NCBI GenBank assembly: GCA_029565395.1
Contig: JAKQOG010000278.1
Coordinates: forward strand, 1-64,000
Length of the DNA: 64,000 nt
Direction: 5' to 3'
Source: Candidatus Hydrogenedentota bacterium
GTDB taxonomy: Bacteria; Hydrogenedentota; Hydrogenedentia; Hydrogenedentales; CAILVY01
Shown here: piece after piece, positions 54,401 through 62,456 of the stretch
Numbering within the stretch: the stretch's first letter is position 1
Layout of the letters: every line of letters begins with the position of its first letter
Notes under the pieces: generated by a model
What the model was told of the DNA's origin: nothing
Seen by the model: only the letters and a program-made list of their open reading frames with translations
The model's database searches: none
Program-made: the position numbers and the translations under genes

Positions 54401-55638
54401 GGAGGCGAAAGAGTTATCCAGGCAACGCCGTCCGTTGTAGAGAAGGGCAACGATTCATTGGAGGTCCATTCGTAGTAATAGCCCCATTCGTCCCCTCCAC
54501 CCAAGGTGGCATAACTTACGTTGACGGTTCCGGAGACGTCAACGGGTATGCCGTTAGGCGTGCTGGCCACGACAGCGGCCTCACATGGAGTTTCAGAGAT
54601 TAACCGTTGCGCTGCCGGGATAAGCTGCAATTGCAGTCCTGACTGCGGGACCTTGAAAAACTCCGAGATTGTTTCTTTATGCCCGGAGGTGTCGGTAACG
54701 GTTACTTCAAGCAATAGATTGCCCGCACCGCCGTTGGCCGGCGTGCCCGCGACATAATTGACGGCAGGCAGGTCGAATTCGAGTTGGCCATTCGACAGTG
54801 CGCCGCTATAGGTGGCGTATGCGTCCCACACCCCGATATAGCGGCTGGCAACGATATCCACCGTTCCCTCGATGGGCTGGCCGAAGAAATAGAACGCTGA
54901 CACCGAACCTCGTACCGGATCACTCACGAGGAAATACTCCTGATCCGCCTGAATATCCAGGTTGAACTTGGGCAGCACGTATTTTTCCACCCGCACGTCC
55001 ACGGACGTTTTTGAGGCATCTTTTCGGGCGGTGATTTTCCACGTTCCGAAATTCACTTCGGAGGCCAGGGGAAGTTCGAACGGCGCCACCCCGAAGCTGT
55101 TCGAGGTCACCTCCTGTTGAAACAGCTTGATGCTCTTGGCGTCTGTAATGACAAGTTCCACGGTTCCCGCCGTGGGCATCAATTCCTGATTCAGCAGCAA
55201 CACCCGGCCATGAATGGTTTGTCCGGGTTTGTAGATCGGTTTGTCCGTTTCCACGAATAAGACCGGCACCGCGATAACGCTTACCGATGATTGCAGGGTA
55301 ATCCCTGCCGTGGACGACTGCACCTTGACCTGATACGTGCCGGGGGATATAGCCGGTGTGGAAAACGTGCCGAAGAAGCGGCCCTGCGCACCGGTGGTTC
55401 CGCTGGTTAAGGGATACGTCTGGGGATCGCCGTTTTTTTCGAGCCAGACTGAAACGGCCACATCCGCCGGGCTTCGGTCGGACGTATAGATGCTGGTAAC
55501 CGTGATGGAACTCGTTCCTCCTGTATAGAGACTCTTTGGGGCGAGCGCCATGATGGAGATTTGACCGTCCGCGCTTGCCGCGGCAGTCCATAGAAGCAGT
55601 CCCGCCAGAAGGCCTTGAATTGACCCTAAGTAACGCAT
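51178..55638 (-). CDS. Thioester alpha-2-macroglobulin-family protein with dockerin-like pair
   Basis: The 1,486-residue secreted protein has a signal peptide (LLAGLLLWTAAASA) and MG domains marked by VETDKPIYKPGQTIHGRVLL, FGTWKITAR and VEKYVLPKFNLDIQ. An acidic EG-rich segment near residues 630-650 may be the bait region. An ANA-type region (VWMPELMTDASG) is followed by the thioester GCGEQN with Cys898 and a TED helical domain. A receptor-binding-like domain and the paired SMSELLR/SLHELLR module end the chain. The blocks resemble CD109/TEP/complement members more than the usual bacterial lipoprotein type. It presumably traps proteases or covalently tags targets; the reactive His and chain cleavage were not verified. 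Confidence 0.9.
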   Translation of the reverse strand: MRYLGSIQGLLAGLLLWTAAASADGQISIMALAPKSLYTGGTSSITVTSIYTSDRSPADVAVSVWLEKNGDPQTYPLTSGTTGAQGRFFGTFSTPAISPGTYQVKVQSSTAGITLQSSVSVIAVPVLFVETDKPIYKPGQTIHGRVLLLNQELMPTAGTVELVITDAKSIKLFQQEVTSNSFGVAPFELPLASEVNFGTWKITARKDASKTSVDVRVEKYVLPKFNLDIQADQEYFLVSDPVRGSVSAFYFFGQPIEGTVDIVASRYIGVWDAYATYSGALSNGQLEFDLPAVNYVAGTPANGGAGNLLLEVTVTDTSGHKETISEFFKVPQSGLQLQLIPAAQRLISETPCEAAVVASTPNGIPVDVSGTVNVSYATLGGGDEWGYYYEWTSNESLPFSTTDGVAWITLSPPPNVVRADLYTSVTTEGQYASAQATIYGAYSPSSNFIHLVRTGSGPVEAGHTVTFQVIATAATTIYYDVFAAGHTVFSAYTTQPEITFTATPAMSPSAKVVAYVINPNNEISADSLSFEVTAPTATGLETAFSADQVLPGDPVQVNLQAQQEAMIGVSIVDESVYALNQGRLNLREVFEELESLYMEPQQEYHPYGAYDILTGAGYQVMSDPGMTIPESPDQWWDWWDWAGGGEGEWEWEMEGQAEGEPPTDGEGETNGGLAEVTRVRQFFPETWVWMPELMTDASGAAQLDLTAPDSITTWKLHAVATSGAGVGIAESELVVFQEFFGEPDLPYAVTRGELFPVRVQIYNYLDNPQSVQVELTCEDWFTLLSDDTVTVDVSANSVSAASFLIQPTMLGTHIVEVTLRSPERADAVRKPLLVEAEGTPREIVDNGSLNAGESIQLSRSIPTYAVADSGKVLLSVTPSIAAKVINGLDKLLDMPFGCGEQNMINMAPDVQVLRYLDATDQASPEIRAKAESFVQTGYQRELTYRHDDGSFSAFGEDDESGSLWLTAFVLKVFSNACDVIAIDDTILNEAATWISAHQLANGSWTQVGFLHHQDMMGGAEGVFPLTAFTALALHEFDPSWSGLTQAADYLAANLTTVEDNSYALAIAALALARLEHSAATTAIGLLMDRAISDDNGFHWEPYPVETTSYAALALFETENYSAMNDAVAWIAANSNSLGGYGNTQDTVMAIEALLTAATGQNRDINLTLTAYDIPDTPYEGEKTGTVLAQFTVNSDNFDVLQQVEIPQGDQLELRAEGTGRAGYQLVRKYNELLPEEIPVDSIDFDITYSADHVEVDDIVDVTVVVHFADPEITEEGELEGETPDPEHASGMLLLDVGVPTGFTPVSASLTALMEAGLIKRYEVAGRKVILYIENMDSGQEITLNYQLLARFPVRALTPDSYAYCYYKPEVRDEVKGHEITIELEGSTPNTPGIHSADRDQNWIVSMSELLRAIQLYNSRAYHCQADTEDGYAPYEGSTSCSPHASDYDPQDWKISLHELLRLIQFYNSKGYQLCESSEDGYCPTLK

Positions 55639-55855
55639 AACCCATTCCCTTCTGTTTTTGCTGGTATTTAAACAAACCTCCAGCCGTTCTCCGCTAACGC
55701 CCCCTCGCAGCCATGACCCTTATCCTAGTAAAGATATTCTAGCACACCTGATTACTTCTTGGAAACAGAAATTTTGCTGGTTCAGGGTGTCAAAAGGGAT
55801 AGAAATGGCAGGAATATTGCTTTCTGGATATAGAATCGAACAGTCTGTCTGAAAA

Positions 55856-56731
55856 CTATCGCCGGTCCAAGGTGAGAGCGCGGCAGATATGGGAGGCGGC
55901 ACGGGACTTGTTCAGGACGTAGAAATGGACGCCGGGAACGCCCTGTTCGAGCAGTTCCTCGACTTGACGTGTGGCGTAGTAGACGCCGACGGAGAATTGG
56001 CCTTCGGCGTCTTCTCCGTGCCGTTCCAGGCGCTGCACCAGTTTTGGGGTCAATTTCGCGCCGCACAGCTTGGTGATCCGCTTGACTTGCGTAAGATTGG
56101 TCACGGGCAGGATGCCCGGAACGATGGGCACGGTAATCCCGGCGCGCGCACACCGCTCCCGGAATTGGAAGAAGTCCGTGTTGTCATAAAAAAGTTGTGA
56201 AATCACCGCATCCGCTCCCGCATCCACCTTCTTCTTGAGAAAATCGATGTCGGCATCCATGCTGGCGGCTTCCGGATGTTTTTCGGGATAGCCCGCCACG
56301 AGAACACTGATTTCCGGGAACTCGGCGCGCAGGAGCGCCACCAGTTCATTGGCGTGGTGAAAACCATCCGGAGCGGGGGTGAACGAGCCTTCTTTCGGAG
56401 GATCGCCGCGCAGTGCGACAATCCCGGAAACGCCGCGCTCGATCGCTTGCGCAATGTAGTTCCGTAAGGATTCCTGCCCCATGCCAAGACAGGCGAGATG
56501 GGCAACCATCGGGATGTCCGGGTAGTCCTCGCGAATCCACCGCAACACTTCGAGCGTATTGTCCCGGTTGGACCCCCCCGCGCCATAGGTGCAGGTAACA
56601 AAAGAGGGATTGCAGGTGGCCAGTTCCTTGAAATGTTCAAAGAGGTTCGCCATCCCTTTCCATTTCTTGGGCGGAAACAGTTCGAAGGAAATGACCAGTT
56701 TCTGTTGCTTATATAGATTCGCTATGTTCAC
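55856..56731 (-). CDS. metF: Methylenetetrahydrofolate reductase
   Basis: It reduces 5,10-methylene-THF to 5-methyl-THF for methionine synthesis, using FAD. The 291-residue protein is typical of the bacterial single-domain form: SFELFPPKKWKGM, FVTCTYGAGGSNR (flavin/folate), HLACLGMGQESLRNYI, ALRGDPPKEG, GYPEKHPEA, DADIDFLKKKVDAGADAVIS with QLFYDN, and PGILPVTN. It is upstream of the A2M gene on the same strand by about 217 nt; a shared operon is unlikely. A weak TGGCAA-N17-TACAAT lies before the ATG. Confidence 0.92.
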   Translation of the reverse strand: MNIANLYKQQKLVISFELFPPKKWKGMANLFEHFKELATCNPSFVTCTYGAGGSNRDNTLEVLRWIREDYPDIPMVAHLACLGMGQESLRNYIAQAIERGVSGIVALRGDPPKEGSFTPAPDGFHHANELVALLRAEFPEISVLVAGYPEKHPEAASMDADIDFLKKKVDAGADAVISQLFYDNTDFFQFRERCARAGITVPIVPGILPVTNLTQVKRITKLCGAKLTPKLVQRLERHGEDAEGQFSVGVYYATRQVEELLEQGVPGVHFYVLNKSRAASHICRALTLDRR

Positions 56732-56913
56732 GGTTTCACTTTCTTGCAGAGTTTCACTTTATAAAGGTTATTGTAAAGGATTTTTCTGGCGGTTGCCAGA
56801 CTTGTTTGACGCTGGCGTTTAGTGTGGTGAATTCTGTAGACAATCATGAGTAGACATCACACAATGTTTATTTGTCATTGCTTCGCTCCACTGCTAAGAA
56901 AGCGGCCATGATC

Positions 56914-56997
56914 GGGAGGGCGAGGCTCCCGCCGAGCCGTAAAAAAATATGTTTTGTTGATCTTGTTCTGACGGCTCGGCGGGAGCCTCGCCCTCCC
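56914..56997. repeat. 27-bp perfect inverted repeat (REPIN/MITE-like)
   Basis: The left arm 56914-56940 (GGGAGGGCGAGGCTCCCGCC and seven more bases) is exactly complementary to the right arm 56971-56997, with a 30-nt AT-rich loop. The arms are much more GC-rich than the flanks. Such sequences are moved by REP-associated transposases (RAYT); none is in this window. Confidence 0.75.
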
Positions 56998-57146
56998 AAC
57001 CTCGCATTTTACTTTCTTCTACGAATCGCCGCCGAAGGAGGTGGGCAACTTACAGCGATGACAAACGAGTCTGCAGGTTGGGGAAATATGCGGGATAGGA
57101 CATGCCGGAACCCGCGCTCATGGATTGTCTCGGCGCCTGGGATGCG

Positions 57147-57175
57147 TTGCGGAAACGGGCAGGGAGGTTTATACT
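57147..57175 (+). promoter_or_regulatory. Probable promoter of the small FGE gene
   Basis: TTGCGG (57147-57152), 17 nt, TATACT (57170-57175). A GGGAG site and the ATG at 57253 follow. Confidence 0.5.
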
Positions 57176-57252
57176 ATGCTTAGTACTGATAAGGGTAAAC
57201 CATGAATGTGGTGAGGATGTTAACAATATCTTCGGATTAGGGAGATAGAGTC

Positions 57253-58500
57253 ATGGCAGGTAATTGCAAAGGGAAGATCGTTTTCGTTGTGATGATATTG
57301 GCGGGGATTTGCGCGCCGGTGATCGCGCAAACGCATTCGGCGGATGTGAACGGGGATTCTGCGATTAGTCTGAGTGAATTGCTGCGGGTAATCCAGTTCT
57401 ATAACTCGGAGGGATTTCATTGTGAGGCGGGGACGGAGGACGGGTACGCGCCGGGGACGGGCGAACAGACATGTGATCTGCATGATAGTGACTATATTCC
57501 GCAGGATTGGCATATCAATCTGTCGGAATTGCTTCGCATTATCCAGTTCTTTAATTTCGGCGGATACCATATTGAGGAAGACACTGAGGATGGGTATGCT
57601 CCTAACATACCAATTGAGGAAGGAGAAGGGGGTGCAGAGGGGGAAGGTGATGTTGAGGGAGTTGAGGAAGGTTCGGAAGAAGGTGCTATAGAGGGCATGG
57701 TGGAGGGAGAGGGCGGTGTTGAAGGACAGCCGGAAGGAGAGATCTGTATTGAGGGGGAATGTGAGGAGACCATCTTGCTTCCGGGCGGGGTGCCGGTAGA
57801 GATGGTGTGGATACCTGGGGGCAGTTTTATGATGGGGCGGTATTCGGATGAGCAGGACAGTTATTTTTGGGAAGATCCCCAGCATCCTGTAACCATACCA
57901 GGTTTCTGGATGGGGAAGTATGAATTAACGAAGGCGCAGTGGACGGCGGTGATGGGCACGATACCGTGGAGTGGGTATGATGATGTCCTTGATGATCCAA
58001 ATAGCCCTGCGGAGTATGTATCATGGAACAATGCGCAATCGTTTCTCACAGCGATGAATACGTGTACTGGGTTGACATTCCGGCTACCCTCGGAGTCGGA
58101 GTGGGAGTATGCGTGCCGTGCAGGGACAACAACTCGGTTCTACTGGGGGGATGATCCGGGGTATACGATAGGCAATGACTATTGCTGGTGGTATTATAAT
58201 GCATACAATGTCGATGAGCGATATGCGCACATAGTGGGTTTGAAGCTTCCAAATTTATTTGGATTATTTGACATGAGTGGGAACGCGTGGGAATGGTGCG
58301 AGGACGATTGGCACTCGAATTATACCGGCGGGCCGACGGACGGGACTTCCTGGGTGGATTCGCCCAGGGGCTCGTACCGTATGTTCCGGGGTGGCGGCGC
58401 CGCCAATGCCGATGACGCCGGTTCCTGCCGTTCAGCGGGTCGCGGCGGCATGGATACGTCGGGTGCAGGCAGCAGCCTCGGCTTCCGCCTCGCCAGGTGA
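57253..58500 (+). CDS. Secreted FGE/SUMF1-like protein with N-terminal dockerin-like pair
   Basis: The 415-residue protein has a signal peptide (IVFVVMILAGICAPVIAQ). The paired module comes first (HSADVNGDSAISLSELLRVI and DWHINLSELLRIIQFFNFGG), then an EG-rich linker (about 115-165) and a single type-A FGE domain. FGE marks are VEMVWIPGGSFMMGR, EDPQHPVTIPGFWMGKYELT, RLPSESEWEYACRAGTTTRF, GLFDMSGNAWEWCEDDW and GSSLGFRLAR. It is a minimal version of the giant protein's A module. The catalytic double-Cys arrangement of true formylglycine generators is not seen. Likely a surface lectin-fold binding protein. Confidence 0.88.
   Translation: MAGNCKGKIVFVVMILAGICAPVIAQTHSADVNGDSAISLSELLRVIQFYNSEGFHCEAGTEDGYAPGTGEQTCDLHDSDYIPQDWHINLSELLRIIQFFNFGGYHIEEDTEDGYAPNIPIEEGEGGAEGEGDVEGVEEGSEEGAIEGMVEGEGGVEGQPEGEICIEGECEETILLPGGVPVEMVWIPGGSFMMGRYSDEQDSYFWEDPQHPVTIPGFWMGKYELTKAQWTAVMGTIPWSGYDDVLDDPNSPAEYVSWNNAQSFLTAMNTCTGLTFRLPSESEWEYACRAGTTTRFYWGDDPGYTIGNDYCWWYYNAYNVDERYAHIVGLKLPNLFGLFDMSGNAWEWCEDDWHSNYTGGPTDGTSWVDSPRGSYRMFRGGGAANADDAGSCRSAGRGGMDTSGAGSSLGFRLAR
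57331..57605 (+). repeat. Paired EF-hand/dockerin-like module (small FGE protein)
   Basis: Here the pair is N-terminal, directly after the signal peptide, unlike the C-terminal copies in the other three proteins. Confidence 0.82.
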
Positions 58501-58591
58501 TTGCCCCTTGCTTACTTTGTCACTTTGTTACTTGTGGAAAACAGAGTAAGTCAGATACGAAATCTGAAGGATAAAATGGAAAAGGATAAAA

Positions 58592-59062
58592 ATGATGACA
58601 GGGCCGATGCGGGTATATGCGGACACGTCGGTATTTGGCGGGGCGTTGGACCCGGAATTCTCGGCGCTTTCCGAGCCTTTCTTTGACCGGGTGCGCGGGG
58701 GTGCCGTGGAACTTGTAGTTTCGGCTGTTGTAGTTGATGAACTTGAGGGCGCTCCCCAAGCGGTATGTGATTTTTTTGAGGAACTGGCGCCCCTGATTGT
58801 GCGCGTGGAAGTCGATGAGGATGCGCGTGCTCTGCGGCAGGCTTACATGCGCGCAGAGATCGTTGGTCCCAGATGGAAAGCGGACGCGCTGCAAGTGGCT
58901 GTGGCGACCGTAAGCGGCTGCCGCGCCATCGTTAGCTGGAATTTCAAGCATATTGTCAATTTCCGGCGCATTTTGTTGTATAATGAGGTTAATCAGGCGG
59001 AGGGGTATGCCCCCATAGCAATACATACCCCCCCAGAGGTGATAATTGATGAAGAAGACTGA
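58592..59062 (+). CDS. PIN-domain (VapC-like) RNase toxin
   Basis: The 156-residue protein has RVYADTSVFGGA with the first acidic residue, AVVVDELEGAP with the second, and KADALQVAVATVSGCRAIV with the third, followed by SWNFKHIVNFRR. These match the PIN active-site acids. It overlaps the next frame by 14 nt, which is expected for a toxin-antitoxin pair with the toxin first. No promoter was assigned. Confidence 0.82.
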   Translation: MMTGPMRVYADTSVFGGALDPEFSALSEPFFDRVRGGAVELVVSAVVVDELEGAPQAVCDFFEELAPLIVRVEVDEDARALRQAYMRAEIVGPRWKADALQVAVATVSGCRAIVSWNFKHIVNFRRILLYNEVNQAEGYAPIAIHTPPEVIIDEED

Positions 59063-59237
59063 AAAAGAATTCGATTGCGTCGAAATGATGCACGCGGGCG
59101 CATTGCGCATTTATGAAGAAACCAAGGACATGACGAACGAGGAAGAGATGGAGTATTGGCGGCGCAAGAATGAAGAAGCCCGCCAGAAATTTCCACAGAT
59201 GCGCGAAGCGGCCCAGGCAAACACCTCCCCCGGATGA
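59049..59237 (+). CDS. Putative antitoxin of the PIN toxin
   Basis: The ATG at 59049 follows GAGGTG. The 62-residue, charged helical protein (KEFDCVEMMHAGALRIYEET and MTNEEEMEYWRRKNEEARQK) is a short family seen directly behind PIN genes. Overlap with the PIN stop codon suggests translational coupling. No DNA-binding motif is visible. Confidence 0.7.
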   Translation: MKKTEKEFDCVEMMHAGALRIYEETKDMTNEEEMEYWRRKNEEARQKFPQMREAAQANTSPG

Positions 59238-59362
59238 AGCGTATTCCCGCTGCTCTGAAAATTCCCCGTACCCTCCACCCATTTTCATGGTTTCTGGGGG
59301 AATCTACGATTCATGGTAACTCGTTCCAAACTTGGGAAAGAGGAAAAGCTGAAGGAGGAGGT

Positions 59363-59596
59363 ATGAGTAGCCTACAGATGTCCTATTTCGCGCAGGAAGA
59401 CGTTTTGCACCTTTTGATTTCCGATGAACCGGAGGCGGGAAGCGTCGAGTTGAGCCCGAACATCACGGCGGAGTTGAATGCTCAGGGCGCGTTAATCGGC
59501 ATTGAAATTCTCCGGGCCAGCACGTTTATCCGGGACTTCATCCTGGAATCGGTGCAAGGCAAGCTGATCGAATTGCCGCAGGTCAAATCGGCTTAA
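59363..59596 (+). CDS. DUF2283 family protein
   Basis: GGAGGAGG precedes the ATG at 59363. The 77 residues match the DUF2283 pattern, MSYFAQEDVLHLLISDEPEA followed by GALIGIEILRAST. DUF2283 proteins are often antitoxin partners of DUF4258 or similar toxins, but no such toxin is adjacent. It may be a solitary remnant or act with the PIN pair. Confidence 0.75.
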   Translation: MSSLQMSYFAQEDVLHLLISDEPEAGSVELSPNITAELNAQGALIGIEILRASTFIRDFILESVQGKLIELPQVKSA

Positions 59597-59948
59597 GGAT
59601 TTGCCGTGAAACCGGCGGCGCCTGGAATACCGACGGCAACACTTGCCGATCAGTAAACCGCAACAAAACCCCGTCGAACACGAACGATATCTCCGGTTTC
59701 GCCCTATCAGGGCTCGAATGGGATTGCCATTTTCCCAGGGCGCTGCCCTGGGCTGGCATGTTTAAGCCCTTCGGGCTACAAGATTCAACAAATCCTTTTC
59801 AAATCGCTGTCACATGGATCGATGGTTTCTACTTGTGGGTAATGACAAGAGCACAACTTGGGAACGAGTGCTAAGAATAACCGGTCCGGACATTTGCGGT
59901 GTTGGGTAAAAAAGGGTAGAGTAGGGCGGGTTGAGAAGGAGATCTCCC
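59597..59948. other. Intergenic region with hairpin-rich repeat
   Basis: Two strong stems occur: CCCAGGGC-GCT-GCCCTGGG (59734-59752) and AGCCC-TTC-GGGCT (59765-59777). The sequence resembles a dispersed intergenic repeat. The next gene's promoter follows. Confidence 0.5.
59894..59922 (+). promoter_or_regulatory. Possible promoter of the sugar-binding protein gene
   Basis: TTGCGG (59894-59899), 17 nt, TAGAGT (59917-59922), then AGGAGATCTCCC before the ATG at 59949. Confidence 0.4.
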
Positions 59949-60878
59949 ATGAAAGCTATTCAGGTTGGCATTGTCCTATGTCTGGCGGGCGTATTGTGCG
60001 GGTGCGGGGCAAAACCGGGCGCGGTGCCGGTCAAACCCAAAGTGATTGGCGCGGCCCTGTTGACACAGACCCATGTGTTTTATCAGGACATGGTGTCGGC
60101 GATGGAGGATGAGGCGAAGAAGCAGGGATTCAAGTTGCGGTTGCAATACGCGGAATTCGACAGCCAGAAGCAGATTAACCAAGTTGAAACCTTTATCGCG
60201 CAAGGGGTGGATGCCATTATTGTGGCCCCAAACGACTCCAGTGGAATGACGCCGGTGATTGCCGCAGCGCGCGCCAAGAACATTCCGGTGTTCACGGCGG
60301 ATATCGCGGCGCACGGCGCACAGGTGGTGTCGCACATCGCCTCGGATAATGAGAAAGGCGGTGTGCTGTTGGCGGAATATTTGGCAAAGCGCCTGAATGG
60401 GAAAGGGAAGGTGGCCATCATAGATCATCCGACGGTGGCGTCGGTGCAGGAACGCACCAAAGGCTTCTTACAGACTCTGGCGAAATATCCGGACATGCAG
60501 ATTGTTCAGAAAGTGCCTGGGGAAGGCCAACGGGACAAGGCGATGCGGGTGACGCAGGATCTGCTTCAGGCGCATCCGGATCTGGCCGCCATTTTCGGGA
60601 TCAATGACGATTCGGCGCTGGGCGCGCTCGCGGCCGTGGAATCGGCAGGTCTGCAAGACAAAATCGTTATCGTGGGCTTCGATGGCACGCCCGAGGCGGA
60701 AACCGAAATTGCGGCGGGCAAGGCGCTTAAGGCGGATGCCGTGCAGTATCCGAAGAAGATCGGCCAGAAGACCATCGAGGTGATTGCAGCATGCCTGCGC
60801 GGCGAGAAAGTGCCGCCGGTCGTGCCGGTGGAGGTGGGGCTGATTGATCAGGCCTCGCTCAAGGGTGGGAAACCGTGA
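59949..60878 (+). CDS. Sugar ABC transporter substrate-binding lipoprotein
   Basis: The 309-residue RbsB-like protein has a signal peptide with a lipobox-like LCGCGAKPG. The Peripla_BP fold is shown by QVETFIAQGVDAIIVAPNDS, HIASDNEKGGVLLAEYLAKR, QAHPDLAAIFGINDDSALGA and IVGFDGTPEAETEIAAGKAL. It probably captures a pentose or related sugar. It heads a three-gene importer operon with the ATPase 62 nt and the permease further downstream. Confidence 0.92.
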   Translation: MKAIQVGIVLCLAGVLCGCGAKPGAVPVKPKVIGAALLTQTHVFYQDMVSAMEDEAKKQGFKLRLQYAEFDSQKQINQVETFIAQGVDAIIVAPNDSSGMTPVIAAARAKNIPVFTADIAAHGAQVVSHIASDNEKGGVLLAEYLAKRLNGKGKVAIIDHPTVASVQERTKGFLQTLAKYPDMQIVQKVPGEGQRDKAMRVTQDLLQAHPDLAAIFGINDDSALGALAAVESAGLQDKIVIVGFDGTPEAETEIAAGKALKADAVQYPKKIGQKTIEVIAACLRGEKVPPVVPVEVGLIDQASLKGGKP

Positions 60879-60940
60879 GCCGAACGGCCTGTACATGGTA
60901 GAATAGGCGCTTACACGGCCCGAAAGGCGGAGCGATTGAA

Positions 60941-62449
60941 ATGAGCGAATACATTCTGGAAATGCGTGATGTCACGAAACGGTTCCCCGGCGTATTGGCC
61001 CTGGACAAGGCGCATCTGAAATTGCGTCCGGGCGATGTGCATTGCCTTCTTGGGGAGAATGGCGCGGGCAAATCGACCATGATGAAAATCCTGGCAGGCG
61101 CGCAACCGGCGGATTCCGGGGAGATTCTGATCGACGGGACCGCCGTGCAGATTCTGTCGCCGCATCACGCCCAGGAATTGGGCATCAGCATGATTTACCA
61201 GGAATTCAATCTGAGCCCCTACCTCAGTGTTGCGGAAAACATCTTTCTGGGCCGCGAGCCGAGGCTGGGCAAAAGCCCTTTTATTGACTGGAAGCGCATG
61301 TACAATGATTCCCGGGAGATCCTGAAACGGATACGCGTGGACCTCGACGTGCGCCGGCCCGTGAATGAACTCAGCGTGGCCCAGCAGCAGATGGTGGAAA
61401 TTGCCAAGGCGCTTTCGGTTAAGGCCAAGATCATTGTCATGGACGAGCCGTCCGCCACGCTCACGGAACATGAGCTTGCCGCGTTGTTTGATCTTATCCG
61501 TACCTTGAGATCCGATGGAATAGGATTAATTTACATCTCGCACCGCCTGGAAGAGGTGTTTGAAATTGGCGATCAGGTCACCGTGATGCGCGATGGGCAG
61601 CATGTGGCCACGAAACCGGTCAGCGAACTCAACCGCGAAGAGATCATCCGCATGATGGTGGGCCGCGAGCTGACCGAGGAGTATCCCAAGGAATTTTTTA
61701 CGCGGGGCGAGGAACGGCTCCGCGTGGAAGGGCTTGGCCGCGAAGGCGCCTTTAGCGACGTGAGCTTTTCGTTATACACCGGTGAAATTGTATCGTTGAC
61801 GGGGTTGGTGGGTGCGGGCCGGACGGAAGTGGCGCGTGCGATTTTTGGCGCGGACAAAATAACCGCAGGCCGCATCTTTCTTGACGGGAAGCCGGTGGAG
61901 GTCCGTTCGCCGCAGGATGCGATTAAGTACGGCATCGGCCTGCTGACGGAGGATCGCAAGAATCAGGGGTTGGTGCTGGGGATGACCGTTCGGGAGAATA
62001 CCACGCTGGCCAGTTTGAAAAAATTGGTGAAACGCCTGTTTATCAACCGCAAGGAAGAGCGCAGCGTTGCGGAGCAGTATGTTCGCGAACTCCAGATCAA
62101 GACACCGTCCGTTGAGCAGGTGGTGCAAAACCTGAGCGGCGGCAATCAACAAAAGGTGGTATTGGCCAAATGGCTCTTTACGCAATCGCGCGTGCTGATT
62201 TTCGACGAGCCCACCCGCGGGATTGATGTGGGAGCGAAGGCGGAAATCTTCAAGCTGATGAACGCCCTGATCAAAAAGGGCGTGGCCATTCTGATGATCT
62301 CCAGCGAATTGCCCGAGGTGCTCGGCATGTGCGACCGCGTGCTCGTGATGCACGAGGGGCGGCTCGCAGGCGAATTGACGCGTGAAGAGGCCTCCCAGGA
62401 ACGCATCATGCGCCTGGCCACGGGCATGGGCAAGGCCGAAGCGGCCTGA
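60941..62449 (+). CDS. Sugar ABC transporter ATPase (RbsA/XylG-like, two domains)
   Basis: The 502-residue protein has two ABC domains. The first has Walker [25 protein letters not shown] as signature and Walker [12 protein letters not shown]. The second has a degenerate Walker A ([16 protein letters not shown]), signature [15 protein letters not shown] and Walker [12 protein letters not shown]. This asymmetry is normal in the ribose/galactose class. It powers the permease encoded 7 nt downstream. Confidence 0.94.
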   Translation: MSEYILEMRDVTKRFPGVLALDKAHLKLRPGDVHCLLGENGAGKSTMMKILAGAQPADSGEILIDGTAVQILSPHHAQELGISMIYQEFNLSPYLSVAENIFLGREPRLGKSPFIDWKRMYNDSREILKRIRVDLDVRRPVNELSVAQQQMVEIAKALSVKAKIIVMDEPSATLTEHELAALFDLIRTLRSDGIGLIYISHRLEEVFEIGDQVTVMRDGQHVATKPVSELNREEIIRMMVGRELTEEYPKEFFTRGEERLRVEGLGREGAFSDVSFSLYTGEIVSLTGLVGAGRTEVARAIFGADKITAGRIFLDGKPVEVRSPQDAIKYGIGLLTEDRKNQGLVLGMTVRENTTLASLKKLVKRLFINRKEERSVAEQYVRELQIKTPSVEQVVQNLSGGNQQKVVLAKWLFTQSRVLIFDEPTRGIDVGAKAEIFKLMNALIKKGVAILMISSELPEVLGMCDRVLVMHEGRLAGELTREEASQERIMRLATGMGKAEAA

Positions 62450-62456
62450 TGCCGGT

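Larger units (their letters stand above)
56732..57252. other. Intergenic region with MITE/REPIN-like inverted repeat
   Basis: It contains the inverted repeat 56914-56997 (listed separately) and the promoter of the next gene. No intact coding region is seen. Confidence 0.55.

Noticed and set aside
56914-56997. Interpretation as a simple bidirectional terminator
   Set aside because: The 27-bp arms and 30-nt loop are far longer than typical terminator stems and no U-run follows.
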